This document shows positions 34,702-46,297 of a stretch of DNA of 64,000 bases, piece by piece. Numbering within the stretch: position 1 is the first letter of the stretch; the number at the start of each line of letters is the position of its first letter. The notes below the pieces were generated by a model. That model was given only the letters and a program-made list of their open reading frames with translations, searched no databases and was not told where the DNA came from. The stretch spans positions 22,338,454-22,402,453 of the forward strand of contig CM066164.1 in the NCBI GenBank assembly GCA_033629205.1, in the 5' to 3' direction. A program made the translations under genes and the position numbers. Source of the stretch: Lithocarpus polystachyus. Taxonomy: Eukaryota; Streptophyta; Magnoliopsida; Fagales; Fagaceae.

Positions 34702-34901
34702 TGTTGGTGTGAGCTGTTAGTGATTGGAGAAATAATAGGCGAGATTGTTTAGAATCCCTTCTCTTAAGGGTTAACCATTATAGTAGCCATAATTTATGTA
34801 TAGCCTAGTTTAGCTTCTAGATCCTTCTCTTTGTATTGCTATATAACAATACTTGTCTCTGTAAATAAATAAATAAAAATATACGAGCAATCTTTTTGAC
34901 A
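34702..34901 (+). repeat. Copia 5' LTR
   Basis: 200 bp, TGTTGG...TTGACA. Contains TATATAA near 34841 and an AAATAAATAAATAAAAAT run near its 3' end. Confidence 0.92.
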
Positions 34902-34913
34902 TGGTATTAGAGC
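34902..34913 (+). promoter_or_regulatory. Copia primer binding site
   Basis: TGGTATTAGAGC, one mismatch from the initiator-Met tRNA complement TGGTATCAGAGC, directly after the LTR. Confidence 0.88.
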
Positions 34914-34969
34914 AAAATCCTAGGACTTGCTCTACAACCAAACCCAACCTTAAACACTAATCTGTAGCC

Positions 34970-36391
34970 ATGGTGAACCCAACTGATGTGGTACAAACTG
35001 ACGGCAATTCCACAGACTCTATCCTAGAAGATTTGACGGCAAGAATGATTGAAGTCTTGACCAAAAATCAAACCCAAACCCACCTACCGACCTATGATGC
35101 TTCCGCTGCACAAATCGCATTAAGTTGGATGGCACCAATTATGCTTTCTGGTCCCAAGTTGTTGAGATGTATATCTTGGGCAAAGACAACTTGGGATATA
35201 TTAATGGTGACTTTCTGCAACCTGAACCTACAAATCCGACTTTCCGGCAATGGTGAACTGAGAATGCAATTGTCAAAGGGTGGCTGATCAATTCTATGGA
35301 CCCGTCCTTGATTAGTAATTTCATTCGCTTCCTAACTGCAAAACTGGTATGGGATTCTGTTGCAACTACTTACTTTGATGAAACTGATACTTCACAAGTA
35401 TATAAAAAGACGGGTGACTAAAATGAGACAAGCCGGAGGATGCATTGAAAAATATTACAATGATCTTCAAGGCTTGTGGAGAGAAATTGATTTTCGGCAT
35501 CCTAACCCGATGAACTGTGCCACTGATATACAAAAATATAATACAATCCTACAAGAAGACAGAGTCTATATCTTTCTTGATGGATTGAACGATCGGCTGG
35601 ACAAGATTCGAAGTGATGTGCTACAGATACATCCTTTCCCTACCGTAGAACAGGCTTATGCTCATGTTCGACGGGAGGAGATCCGGCAGGCAATGATGCT
35701 CACGGGTACAGACACGACTGGAGCTGTTATGGCATCAAAAGGAGTCAAGATAGGACAACAACAACCACCCTTTCTTCAGTTATCCAAAAAAGGCTCTACG
35801 GGTGGTGGGAAACTGAATACCAACACTAGAGCCAAGGTTCAATTGGAAGGAGGAGGCTGTACTCATTGCAGGAGCATAAAACATACCCGTGAAACGTGTT
35901 TCAAGTTACATGGGTACCCAGATTGGTGGAATGAGTACAAGGCCCGGAAAAATCGTGATGCTACCTCTAATGAAGGGCCTAGTCAGGCTGCCCTAGTAAC
36001 TACAACAGCTCAGTTATCTCTTACCTCACAAATAGAGTCATCAAGTGATGAAACTCATCTCAATGATCAAGGTAACTATGGTTATGCCCTTCTTAGTTCT
36101 ATCCAGAATGGTGACAATGGCTGGATAATTGACTCCGAGGCCACGGATCATATGACATTCAATTCAGATGATTTTATTGAAGTTACCCAACCAAGGCGAA
36201 CAGATATTGCGAATGCTAATGGGGTTACATATCCAGTTACAGGGGCTGGAACTGTTGCCTTATCACCATCTCTTTCTTTATCTAATACTTTATTAGTTCC
36301 ATCCCTTTCAAATAAATTGATGTCTGTAGGACAAGTTACTGAGGAACTAAATTTTGTTGCACTAATGTATCCTACTTTTTGTCTTCTTTAG
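34970..36391 (+). pseudogene. Copia Gag and protease, broken
   Basis: Starts MVNPTDVVQTDGN. A frame change is needed near 35240 and another near 35400. The capsid region has FLDGLNDRLDKIRSDVLQI; the zinc knuckle is CTHCRSIKHTRETC; the protease region is WIIDSEATDHM. The protease motif should be D-S-G; here Gly is Glu, which would kill it (GGG to GAG). Ends at TAG 36389-36391, after which the same frame continues. Confidence 0.85.
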
Positions 36392-37485
36392 GATATTCTG
36401 ACCAAGGAGATCATTTGGCGTGGTACTAAGAAGGGGGGTTTATATTACATGGAGGATTTCAGCTCTGGTTAGGCTCATTATATTTCTACCACGCAAGCAT
36501 TAAGGAGAGACAGATTTGGCTATGGCATCGACGCTTAGGGCATCCGTCATTCAGCTATATGAAATACTTGTTTCCAGATTTATTTTCCAAATTACCTGAC
36601 TCTGGCTTTAAATGTGATACTTGCATTCTAGCCAAAAGTCATCGTGTTTCTTATTCCACAAGTTTGAATAAAAGTGATATTCCTTTTGCTTTAATTCATT
36701 TAGATGTTTGGGGACCTTCTCCAATTACCACTTCTTCTGGCATTCTTTGGTTTGTGACATTCATCGATGATTGTACTGGTATGACTTGGCTATATCTGTT
36801 GAAACATAAGGATGATGTGTTTAGTGTGTTTCAATCTTTTCATACAATGATTCAAACTCAATTTTCAGCTAAAATTCAGATTCTTCGCTCTGACAATGGT
36901 GGTGAATATGTCAATAAGAAAGTTCAGGATTACTTTGCGACCCATGGCCTTCTTCACGAAACGTCATATGCTCAAACACCCCAACAAAATGGGGTTGCTA
37001 AAAGGAAGAATTGGCTTATCTTAGAAACAACTCGTGCTCTCTTGCTTGGGGCACATGTGCCAAGTAGGTATTGGGATGATGCTATTGCCACGACAATATA
37101 TCTATTAAACCGTATGCCTTCAAAAGTGCTGCAGTTCAAGACCCCATTGCAGGTTCTTTCTAAACATGTTTCCTTGCCTACTATTTTGCTACTTCCACCA
37201 CGAATCTTTGGTTGTGTCGCTTTTGTCCATCTCCATAAAAATCAAAGAACCAAGCTTGATCCGTGTGCCATTCGTTGTATTTTTTTGGGGTATGCTACAC
37301 ACCAAAAGGGATATCGTTGCTACCACCCTGCCACCAAGCGCACCTATGGCACTATGGATGTTACTTTCTTAGAATCAAAAACTTTCTTCCCTTCATTGGT
37401 ATCCACTTCATCTCTTCAGGGGGAGATACGAGATGAAGAGCTGAATTGGTGGAATTGGCCAGGATTTGAAGACAACCCAGTATAG
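36392..37485 (+). pseudogene. Copia integrase, catalytic Glu replaced
   Basis: In frame after the TAG, it reads the pre-integrase region with RRLGHPS and a second TAG at 36470-36472 (both where the family has Gln). The integrase core has HLDVWGPSP and RSDNGGEYV with two Asp, but the third catalytic residue, Glu in the usual NGVAERKN, is Lys (NGVAKRKN). The block stops at TAG 37483. Confidence 0.88.
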
Positions 37486-39346
37486 ATGAGTGACGGCAAT
37501 GAGGCAGTGGTTAGTGAAGAAAGGAGAGATAATCCTGATATTATTTCAGAAGTTGCATTCGAGTCATCTGAACCTGAAAATGAAGAACCCCACTCCTTAG
37601 TACCCGAAGACCCTTCTCTTGAGAATACTCTTGAGGTAATCTCTCCCATCACCCCTATTAATGACTCGGATAACTTTGTTGGTTATACTTTACCTTTCAG
37701 ACACAATCGTGGCAAGCCACCACATCGGTACACTCTAGATTCTGAGGAAAGAAGATCAAGATACCCGATTGCCAATTATGTGTCTACTCAGAGATTACCA
37801 AAACCGCTCAAAGAGTTTGTGCATAGGCTATCCTCACATCATGTTCCCAGCACAGTATAAGAAGCCTTATTAGATCCAAAGTGGTCTCAAGCCATAAAAG
37901 CAAAAATGGAAGCTCTGGAGAAGAGTGAAACATGGGCACTTGTTCCATTACCGAAAGGAAAGAAGACCGTGGGGTGCAGATGGGTTTTCTCCATTAAACA
38001 CAAGGTGAATGGATCCATTGAACGGTACAAGGCAAGGCTTGTGGCAAAGGGCTATAAACAAAAATATGGCATAGACTATCAAGAAACCTTCTCACCTATG
38101 GCAAAGCTGAAAACGGTTAGAGTTCTGTTATCTCTTGCAGCAAATTTGAACTGGCCATTACATCAGTTTGACGTAAAGAATGCATTTCTTCATGGTGATC
38201 TAGAGGAGGAAGTTTACATGGATATCCCACCAAGATACATGACATCTTCAAAGATTGAGGTTTTGTGTAAGCTACAAAAGGTACTGTACGGGCTAAAACA
38301 ATCACCCCGTGCATGGTTTGGTCGGTTTAGCTTGGCTATGAGAAAGTATGGTTTTACCCAAAGCAATTCAGATCATACTCTATTCTTGAAACACCGACTA
38401 GGAAAGGTAACAGCTCTAATTATATATGTAGATGACATGATTATTATAGGTGATGACATTGAAGAGATCTCTAGACTTCAAGGGCAACTGGCAACTGAAT
38501 TTGAAATGAAGAACCTCAGAGGACTCAAATATTTTTTGGGAATTGAGGTAACCAAATCGAAACAAGGTATATTTCTTTCTCAAAGGAAATATGTGTTAGA
38601 TTTGTTGTCTGAAGTGGGACTACTAGACTGATACCCTAATTGTTCAGAATCATAAACTTGGAGAGTATTCAAATCATGTGCCAACAAATAAAGAGAGATA
38701 TCAAAGATTAGTGGGTAAGCTAATCTATTTATCTCATACTCACCCAGATATAGCCTATGTTGTAAGCATAGTGAGTCAATTTATGCATTGTCCTAATGAA
38801 GATCATATGGATGCAGTAATACCGATTCTTCGCTACCTAAAGTCCTCTCCTGGAAAAGGGCTTATGTTCTCAAAAAATAATCATCTAGACATTAAGGGTT
38901 ACACAGATGTAGATTGGGCAGGAAATATTTCTGATAGGAAATCCACATAAGGCTACTTTACTTTCGTAGGAGGAAATCTTGTTACATGGAGAAGCAAGAA
39001 TCAAAAGGTGGTGGCATTATCCAGTGCTGAAGCTGAGTTCAGAGGAATGGTCAAGAACATCTGTGAACTTCTTTGGCTTAAAAGGTTGCTAACTGAGATT
39101 GGCTTTGCTCCTAGTTCCGAAATGGACCTGTTTTGTGACAACAAAGCAGCCATTGACATTGCCCACAATCCAGTCCAACATGACCGCACTAAACATGTGG
39201 AAGTGGATAGAAATTTCATCAAACAGAATCTTGAAGAAAAGATAATTCGATTTCCACTTGTTAGGTCTGAAGATCAACCGGCAGACATTCTTACAAAGGC
39301 TATTTCCAGTAAAGTCTTCTACAGTAAAGTCTTCGATTTCCAGTAA
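37486..39346 (+). pseudogene. Copia reverse transcriptase and RNase H, broken
   Basis: The RT segment (37861-38631) has WVFSIKHKVNGSIERYKARL, FDVKNAFLHGDL and the active site YVDDM. A stop lies at 37858-37860 (TAA) before it, and a frame change near 38631. RNase H follows: YTDVDWAG, a TAA at 38948-38950 where the family has Ser (RKST-stop-GYF), then WRSKNQKVVALSSAEAEF. The last intact motif is PADILTKA. Confidence 0.88.
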
Positions 39347-39388
39347 AGTGATCACTTGACAAGTTGCGTATGAAAGATATATATGCAT

Positions 39389-39403
39389 CAACTTGAGGGG
39401 GAG
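39389..39403 (+). promoter_or_regulatory. Copia polypurine tract
   Basis: CAACTTGAGGGGGAG immediately before the 3' LTR. Confidence 0.85.
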
Positions 39404-39604
39404 TGTTGGCGTGAGCTGTTAGTGATTGGAGAAATAATAGGCAAGATTGTTTAGAATCCCTTCTCTTAAGGGTCAACCATTATAGTAGCCGTAATTTATG
39501 TATAGCCTAGTTTAGCTTCTAGATCCTTCTCTTTGTATTGCTATATAACAATACTTGTCTCTGTAAATAAAATAAAATAAAATATACGAGCAATCTTTTT
39601 GACA
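39404..39604 (+). repeat. Copia 3' LTR
   Basis: 201 bp; about four substitutions and one small indel relative to the 5' LTR. Confidence 0.92.
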
Positions 39605-40849
39605 TTCCATCCTAAATTTTCTCAGACTTTATACGTTCTTGCAGGTATACAAGCTTGTTGGCTGTTGGTATTGGTGTACTACTCTTTCTATTGACTAGCT
39701 TTTCTGATCCAAATACGGTGAAGGCTGAGAATGTTTCTCAATATATCTCCGCCTATCCCTACGATAATGTTATTTATTCTGAGAAAGAATGTTCAACTTA
39801 CCAAAGTGAGTTTTTACCTGGTGAGATTCCTTTGGAAAATTTCATTTAATTCTTTCAATAATGATTGCTTCCTCCTTTGGTTCAGACCTGCCAGGTCCAA
39901 GCACTGCAGCATTTGTGATCGCTGTGTTGCTCGCTTTGACCATCATTGTGGATGGATGGTAAAATCTCAAACTATTTTGTTTGTTATTTTTTAATCTTCT
40001 GTAGTGAGATGGTTTGTTTTTTAATTGTTAAATATTACTTTCAATTTCTACTTAGCTCTTCATTGGTTCAGAATAATTGTATAGGGGAGAGAAACACGGG
40101 CTACTTTATGGCTTTTCTTTTGTGGTGAGTAATATCTGATTTGCAACAGAGTTTATGCTTTCTAGATATATGCTATGGTAAATAGCCTTCTCTGGCTACA
40201 TAAAATAGTTCATTATATTAGTTAGTGCCTCCTTCTTAGAAGATGTTGATAATGAGGGGTAGCAAATCTATCTCTACAGCTAATGTTATGAGATCGGCCT
40301 TTGAGCAAAGTTTTAGTTTTCTTCTGTTTGGAAATTTGACCATTTAATCCTCATGTCCAAGATTGTGAGGTGATTAGGAAAAAGAAGACATACTTTCTAT
40401 GCCATATAAAACCCTTGAAATTCATGGCACAGTAGTGGAGAAGTTCCAAACTATTTTCTTAACTTTCGTTCCAAGTTTTAAATAGCGTCAATCTGTGAGA
40501 AGTGTCCTCGATGTTTCTTCTATATTTTTGTATAAATTATTATAACTTTATTTGAGATGTTAGGCAATATGTTGTATCTGTTTGTTCTTCTCTGATTTTT
40601 ATATTAAGATTGTTTTTCAGGTTCTGTTTATTTTACATGCTTCTTTAACGATTTGCAGGCATTTCCTTCTCCGCATATATGGAGCAGTTACCGTTGGGCT
40701 GATTCTTGTTGGACGATTAAAAGAATTAAGAGTTATATATATTCTAACTGGAAAGATTCTGATTTGCATTGTATAATTTCAAGTTTATGGATCAGTTGCA
40801 TCTGAGCCTAAATGTGACATCTTTTTCCCCGTTTATTTGTTGCAGTTTA

Positions 40850-41341
40850 TTATGGTGTAGAAAATTCTTTTTTAAGTTTAGCTCCACATGTCGTACACGT
40901 GAGTGCTTTATTTCCCTACTTTTTCTGTCATGATTTGATATCTTTAGATTCCTCCTCAACTGAAGGTCCGCTATGAAGAAACTTAAAGGAAGAATAATCT
41001 TCAACTGCTTTAAGGGCATATTTGAATTCTTCTCTAGCCACCTAGCACCTCCTCCCTTATAAGTTCTTGGTGGAGGGTGAGGTCATGGGTTCAAGACCCA
41101 CTGGGTGTAATAAAAAAAAAATGGTTTTAGTAAAAGTTTACTGTTTGTCATGCTGATGATTGATGATTAATGGCATAGAAAATTCTTTTTCATAGTTTAG
41201 CTCCACATGTTGTATAGATGAGTGCTTTCTTTTTCCTTGTTCTTCTGTCACTTGATATCTTTTTGTTCCTCAACTAATGGTCTGTGTTGGAGCAACTTAA
41301 AGGGAGAATAAACTTTAAAGGCATTTTTGAATTCTTCTCTG
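40850..41341. repeat. Local tandem duplication including a DHHC exon
   Basis: 40850-41037 and 41166-41341 align (GTAGAAAATTC/CATAGAAAATTC, TTTAGCTCCACATGT, GAGTGCTTT, TTTGAATTCTTCTCT). The first unit carries the exon encoding YYGVENSFLSLAPHVV; the second copy is eroded and has stops. A SINE-like insert lies between them. Confidence 0.8.
41032..41121 (+). mobile_element. SINE fragment, plus strand
   Basis: TAGCCACCTAGCA (box A-like), then GGTTCAAGACC (box B) and an A10 tail. The related sequence at 41341 lacks it, so it was inserted at the end of the first duplicate unit. Confidence 0.6.
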
Positions 41342-41421
41342 TAATAGATAACTTGATTATTAGTTTCAATATTTTAGTTTTTCATGCTGATCATCATATA
41401 ACTTTCAACATGTTATGCAAC

Positions 41422-41478
<57 letters not shown>
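41422..41478. repeat. (AT)n(GT)n microsatellite
   Basis: Compound dinucleotide run; causes a spurious Ile-Tyr/Val-Cys reading frame. Confidence 0.9.
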
Positions 41479-42444
41479 AAGCAGATTTATCATAACCATA
41501 CTCTTAGCTATTAACATGTTTCTGGTGTGAGTCAAATAGCCTTTCTTTTAAGGCTGCATGATGCAGGATCTCAGACTTAACAATCTAAGGAGAATCTAAG
41601 AATTTTGTGGCTGGTAATGGTTGAGAGGAAACCGATTGATCTGGTGCAGATCTGTACAGATTAGGTTTGTTGGTTGAGTTTGGGGCTGGCATATTGGTAT
41701 AGGGCTGGAATAAATAATAATCTGACTTAAGGGTCTGGATTACAGAAACCAAAAAAAGAAGGATCAACCTAGCATTGCACAAGGGTTCTAGAGCATCACA
41801 CATCAAACAGCAGCTGTGTTTTCCGTTCTTTTCCCATTAACTTCCAAGAATATCAATGCATGACTTTAGATAATTCTCCAGAAGAAAGATCAACCTAGCA
41901 TTGCACAAGGGACCGATTTTTTTCATTTTAATAGAACAATGGAATTTTATATTAATTTTCATCCCTCTACTAAACACACATGATGGAAAGCTGATATCTT
42001 CTACATCTTCTCACTTTTATATTCCTTCCCACTTTTCCATCCTGCTAAATTGAGCGTTCAATAATACAGCTGGACATTGTTGAAGTTCAATACTTGAGCC
42101 ATTTATAATAGTGTGCTTAACCTTTTTCTGTGCATCAGGGCGGGCTTTAAAAAAATCTACTCTTTTTTAATCAAATTACCATTTTTCATTAAGTCTTTAA
42201 TTATGCTACATAGTTCATTGCTTTTGTTTGTCTCTTTTCATTATGATTTTTTGCTTAAATGTTTTCTTCTTTTTAACAGTGGTTGTTGGCCTCCTACAAT
42301 ACACAAATACTTCTTATGGTGTTTCTTGCAATTGTTTCACTGCTATTGGCGGGTTTCTTTAGCTATCATGCGAAGCTTTGTCTCACGAATACTACCACAA
42401 ATGAGGTTTTATTTTTCAACCCAGATGTTTCTCAATAATTTTAT

Positions 42445-42696
42445 TTATTTTCTTTTGATAAAATCATGGAAGGGGAAGGATGTGGGGAATAAGTAATCAT
42501 ATAGGATAAGCTCGTGAGGCTGCATTGCTGCTACAGAATCACTACCCATGGCTTGGGTGGCTTGAGGATGCTTCAAATTGTTATAGCTGTGGTTAGACAT
42601 GCAATTTTCTTCATTTTGATCATGACTTTTGCTTGATCTCTGAAGAACATCACTTAATTTGTAAGAAGAATTCCTAGGAACAAACCTAGTTGACAT
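42445..42696 (-). other. Unrecognised antisense open stretch in DHHC intron
   Basis: 82 codons starting MSTRFVPRNSSYKLSDVLQ, polar and without low complexity. A shorter, decayed version is at 48140-48260 in the second DHHC copy, so the insert predates the duplication. No family recognised; may be chance. Confidence 0.25.
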
Positions 42697-43499
42697 ATTT
42701 GGATTTTACAAAAACATAATAATATTAATAATACTAAAGAAAGGAGAAGGAAGGAAATCAGCTTGATTAAGAAGGTAGCTTGGAAACAAAGATTCCTACA
42801 AGAGATGAATACCATTTGCTGTTGTGATATCATTTTCTCATTGTTTCACCCAATTGGGTTGTTCCTGCGATTAATCATTAGTAGAGGCAAAATAGCGGGA
42901 ACCGTCAGTTCTGCTAAGTTGTGGTTTTGTAATATTTTATAAACTAATTTGTTGTGATTTAGATGCTATTGTAATCACATTCTCTTGAAGCCCTGAAACT
43001 CACTGTAGCACTTTTTCCTTGGAACTGCAGACTTTCAAGTGGCAAAGAGTACATAAGTTGGCAGGGGAAGATAAATGAAGCAAAGGCAACTGCTGCAGCC
43101 CTCAAAGCGAGTATCAATGGGATGAGTACTGAAGGAAAGCCTCCAGAAAGCAAATGGAGAGCCTTCTTTCGAAAATCCCCATTGGAGGATGTGCAGTTTG
43201 TTAAAAATTATGATAAAGGATTTTTTCACAATCTTCATGAGATCATCTTTCCCCCTCAATGAGATCCTCATTTCTGCAATCTAAATCAAAGTCGGGCTGA
43301 ATTGCCTTTACTCTTTTGCTTGGCTGGGTTTTCTTAAGATGCTTTGGTGGCTTGGTTAGCCTGTTCCTGAAATTGCTGATTTGTAGATGGCTGGCTAAAG
43401 AGCTCAGAGGGACGATTATAAATGAGAAGCTTTTTTCTGCATTACTTATCATTGGAACTATAATCTATGGCTATGGTCCATTGCATGCTAAAAATTGAT

Positions 43500-44310
43500 G
43501 GTAGTGAAATACAGAAAATCTCATCATAAATTTAATTATTGAAATTCACTGTTATGTGATAGGAAAGAAGTGTCATGTCATGTCGCTGCACTATGCAAAT
43601 TTTGATCTACTCATGGAAAACTCTCTAGAAAAGAAAGATTTATTTTGTTTTAATGGTAGCACTTAATAGTAGCTTGGTTCTACCTAAAAAAATAAAAGTA
43701 GCATTGGAGGTTTCATGCAAACTAGTCAAAGTGGTTTTTTTGTTTAATTTTAATTTTAAAATGAACAAGCTTCATGTTTTGTAATCTCTTTATGGTGGTA
43801 GTACAACTAGAAACTTTTATTGCGTCAAGTTCAGCTCTCCAAGCTGCTATAGCGCTCTTGTGTGGGCTTCTCCAAAATGGCTTGACCATCAATAGAATCA
43901 ACTATGGAACATGTCCTATATGAAAGAATCTTTGATCTTTGAGAAAAGACAAAGATTGAATCTAACCAACTCTATGTCACAGATGAGCAAGAAAAATAAG
44001 CAAGAGAAAATATCAAAATATCAGAAGTGTAACAGAGAGAAGAGAGAAAGAGATTAGAATTGGACTGAAAATTTTATCTTTTTCATTAATTTTAGATCAG
44101 ATACACTTCTCAATGTAAGTACAAAACACTCACAGTTCATCAAAAGTACAAAACACTCGCACTCAGTCATTGATACAATCATTTACACCATAATTAGATC
44201 ACTGTAACAAACTCAGAATTTTCTCACGTTCTCCGTAATAGAATCCGTAACTGCTTCAGAATTTTCTCACGTGTGAGGATAGAACGACACTGTTTGATCC
44301 TTTTCTCTAA
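43500..44310. other. Intergenic, no clear gene
   Basis: A minus-strand frame near 43935-43845 reads SIDGQAILEKPTQERYSS before a stop, but no family is recognised. A 23 bp phrase AAGTACAAAACACTC is repeated at 44118 and 44144. Confidence 0.35.
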
Positions 44311-44316
44311 AGGGTG

Positions 44317-44420
44317 GACTTGTGGAAATGGCATCATTTGAGTGCTATGAATTCTTACCATTAATTTAGACTTGTGGAAACGGCATCGTTTGAGTGCTTT
44401 GAATTCTTACCGTAAACACT
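44317..44420. repeat. 52 bp tandem duplication
   Basis: GACTTGTGGAAATGGCATCA and GACTTGTGGAAACGGCATCG begin two units at 44317 and 44369; few differences. Confidence 0.8.
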
Positions 44421-44748
44421 ACATCTTTTCAAATGGTTTCTTTTATTTGGTGAATCCAAATTTATAATTTGGATATTCATAAAAATAAAGGATTATAATA
44501 TTTCTTTGAGAATCCAAGAACTTAACTCAAGCACGTGAATTGCTCTCTCACTTATCCCAGCCAAAAGATGGAAAGCGAGGGTGAAAGGGGCCAATGGAAT
44601 GGGATGCAGGTTCCTAAAAACCAATTGATTGTTGTAATTTAGAATACAGATTGTTTTGGATCTTTTTGTTATTTCCTAGTATAACTTTATGAGAAACACT
44701 ATAGTACTTATAAAATAAATAAATAAATAAAGCTCCAAAATTAAGAAA

Positions 44749-44900
44749 ATTCTTAAGTATTCCCGGAGCACGGAGAAATGGTGTTCTCTTTTCTCACATT
44801 CATAATTAGTAGACTCCACTATGAAATTAATGAACGGACCCTACCATGAATGTGAGAGCAGAGAACACCATTCTCTATACTCTGAGAGTACCTAAGAATT
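44749..44900. mobile_element. Foldback MITE-like element
   Basis: The left arm AATTCTTAAGTA...GGTGTTCTC...CTCACATTCAT is mirrored by ATGAATGTGAG...GAGAACACC...CTAAGAATT. About 150 bp, noncoding. Confidence 0.72.
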
Positions 44901-45059
44901 ACTCCTAAAGTTTTGTAAAAAATAGATCTATGTCAAAAAACCATAAAAGGGAGTAACTACTAGTTTTTTAGTCCAACCAGTGAAATCATAAATAACTTAA
45001 TTAATATGAATTGTGTTGTGTTTAAATAATTATTATATCTATTGTATGAGTTCCCTTGA

Positions 45060-45200
45060 TGGGAACTTTTTTTTAAAACCAAGCTTCTATTAATAAGTAT
45101 AGTAATGTACACTGTGGATATGCATTGGTGAATCGAATTAATAAACTTTTCATTAAAACCGAACTTCGCCATGACATTCATAAGAAAGCCCCATGCTTTA
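45060..45200 (-). pseudogene. LINE reverse transcriptase fragment
   Basis: The minus-strand frame reads WGFLMNVMAKFGFNEKFINS then IHQCISTVYITILIN, the thumb-side motif of plant non-LTR retrotransposon RT (WxFL...GF...W...I..CISTV...ILxNG). Only ~45 residues remain and neither end of the element was found. Confidence 0.7.
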
Positions 45201-45229
45201 TTTTTATTACTATTATCATTATGCAATGT

Positions 45230-46263
45230 TCTAATGTTTTTGGCGTATGAAACAAATTAACTATATTTTAATGATATGTTCGACATAGCTATATCTTGTT
45301 TATATATTCTTTTTCTATGTTGCTGTTTAATTCTCTTTCTTTTCTTTTTTTGGTTTCTCCCATGTTTCTTTTACTTGATCATTGTTGTTTGGTTGCTTGG
45401 AAAAAGATCAATCATTGTGCGTGTGTGTGGCTAATTCAAGTAATTGTACAATTTACTTTTAAGTTTGTATTTTTCAAAACCATCTCATTGAAAAGGAAGG
45501 TTTTAACAAGAATCTCTCTTTTCCTCTTTGTCCCCCATTCCCCCTTATTTATTTATGAATAAGATGAACTTTAACCTATTACCAGTGCATTTTAATATTA
45601 ATTAATTAAAATGAATAAATATTATAACATAAATATAAAGATGTGGGAGTGAATACGAAAGATAAAGAATTAATGAAAATGTTTAATCTCACATTGAAAA
45701 AAAAATAGACTATTTTGTTCTTTTTAATTGTGGTGATTAATGAGTTAATATAAATGGTCTCAAATATTAAACTAGATACATGTGCAATGAAAATAATGAA
45801 AAAAAAAAAAAATATTTTCATTCCACGTTAACTACCAGTTCAGCCTAAACTTAAAAAATATTTTTAAAAATTACACATCAGATATAGTTTAAATATTCAT
45901 AAAAAAGTTTTTAAAAATTAAATCCGAAAAAAAAAAAAGAAACCAGTTTGGTACCGTCCCTCTCTCTCTCTTCTATCTCTGCTCATATGTCATCCTCTCC
46001 GATGACGACTAGGTCTATGCTGATCTCCACACCTCTTGAGTCTTCCAACCTCAATAAAGATCTCCGCCGTTGAAGCAAGCCAATCTCTTTTCAATTGGTG
46101 GGTTTCAGGGCCATTTCTTCTTGAAATTCAATGTTGGGTTAAGTTCTATGGCAGTTTGAAGCGAATCAAACTCCACCATGTAAAATACCATTTCTTGAGA
46201 ATAAGGCTAAGATTGGTTTTGGTGGCTAGGGAGTGGCTAAGATGGACCTTGAAAAGAAACTTA

Positions 46264-46297
<34 letters not shown>

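Larger units (their letters stand above)
34697..39609 (+). mobile_element. Ty1/copia retrotransposon, inactive, in an intron
   Basis: LTRs 34702-34901 and 39404-39604 with target duplication TTCCA (34697-34701 and 39605-39609). Integrase precedes RT, so it is Ty1/copia. It lies in the first visible intron of the DHHC pseudogene, same strand. The second DHHC copy at 47.7 kb has the uninterrupted site (CAGCATAATTCTATCCTAAA). The LTRs differ at about four positions plus an indel near the end, so it is older than the gypsy element. Confidence 0.93.
34540..43262 (+). pseudogene. DHHC-type protein S-acyltransferase, PAT17-like, disrupted
   Basis: Exon-like blocks: 34540-34634, 39645-39805, 39886-39958, 40072-40124, 40659-40750, 40846-40898, 42280-42405 and 43031-43262. 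Together they spell a plant DHHC palmitoyltransferase: membrane helices (TSLLAVGIGVLLFLL, QILLMVFLAIVSLLLAGFF), the Cys-rich domain RPARSKHCSICDRC, the active-site DHHC, and NNCIGERNTGYF. Phases mostly agree. Four lesions are visible: the second Cys of the first zinc pair is Tyr (CSTY); exon 39645-39805 leaves phase 1 whereas 39886 needs phase 2; the donor after 40750 reads GA, not GT; and a one-base insertion near 43043-43046 shifts the last exon to a stop at 43076. The first exons are missing upstream. A copia element sits in the first intron. Such enzymes attach palmitate to Cys of membrane proteins. PAT17-like is my best family guess. Confidence 0.8.
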
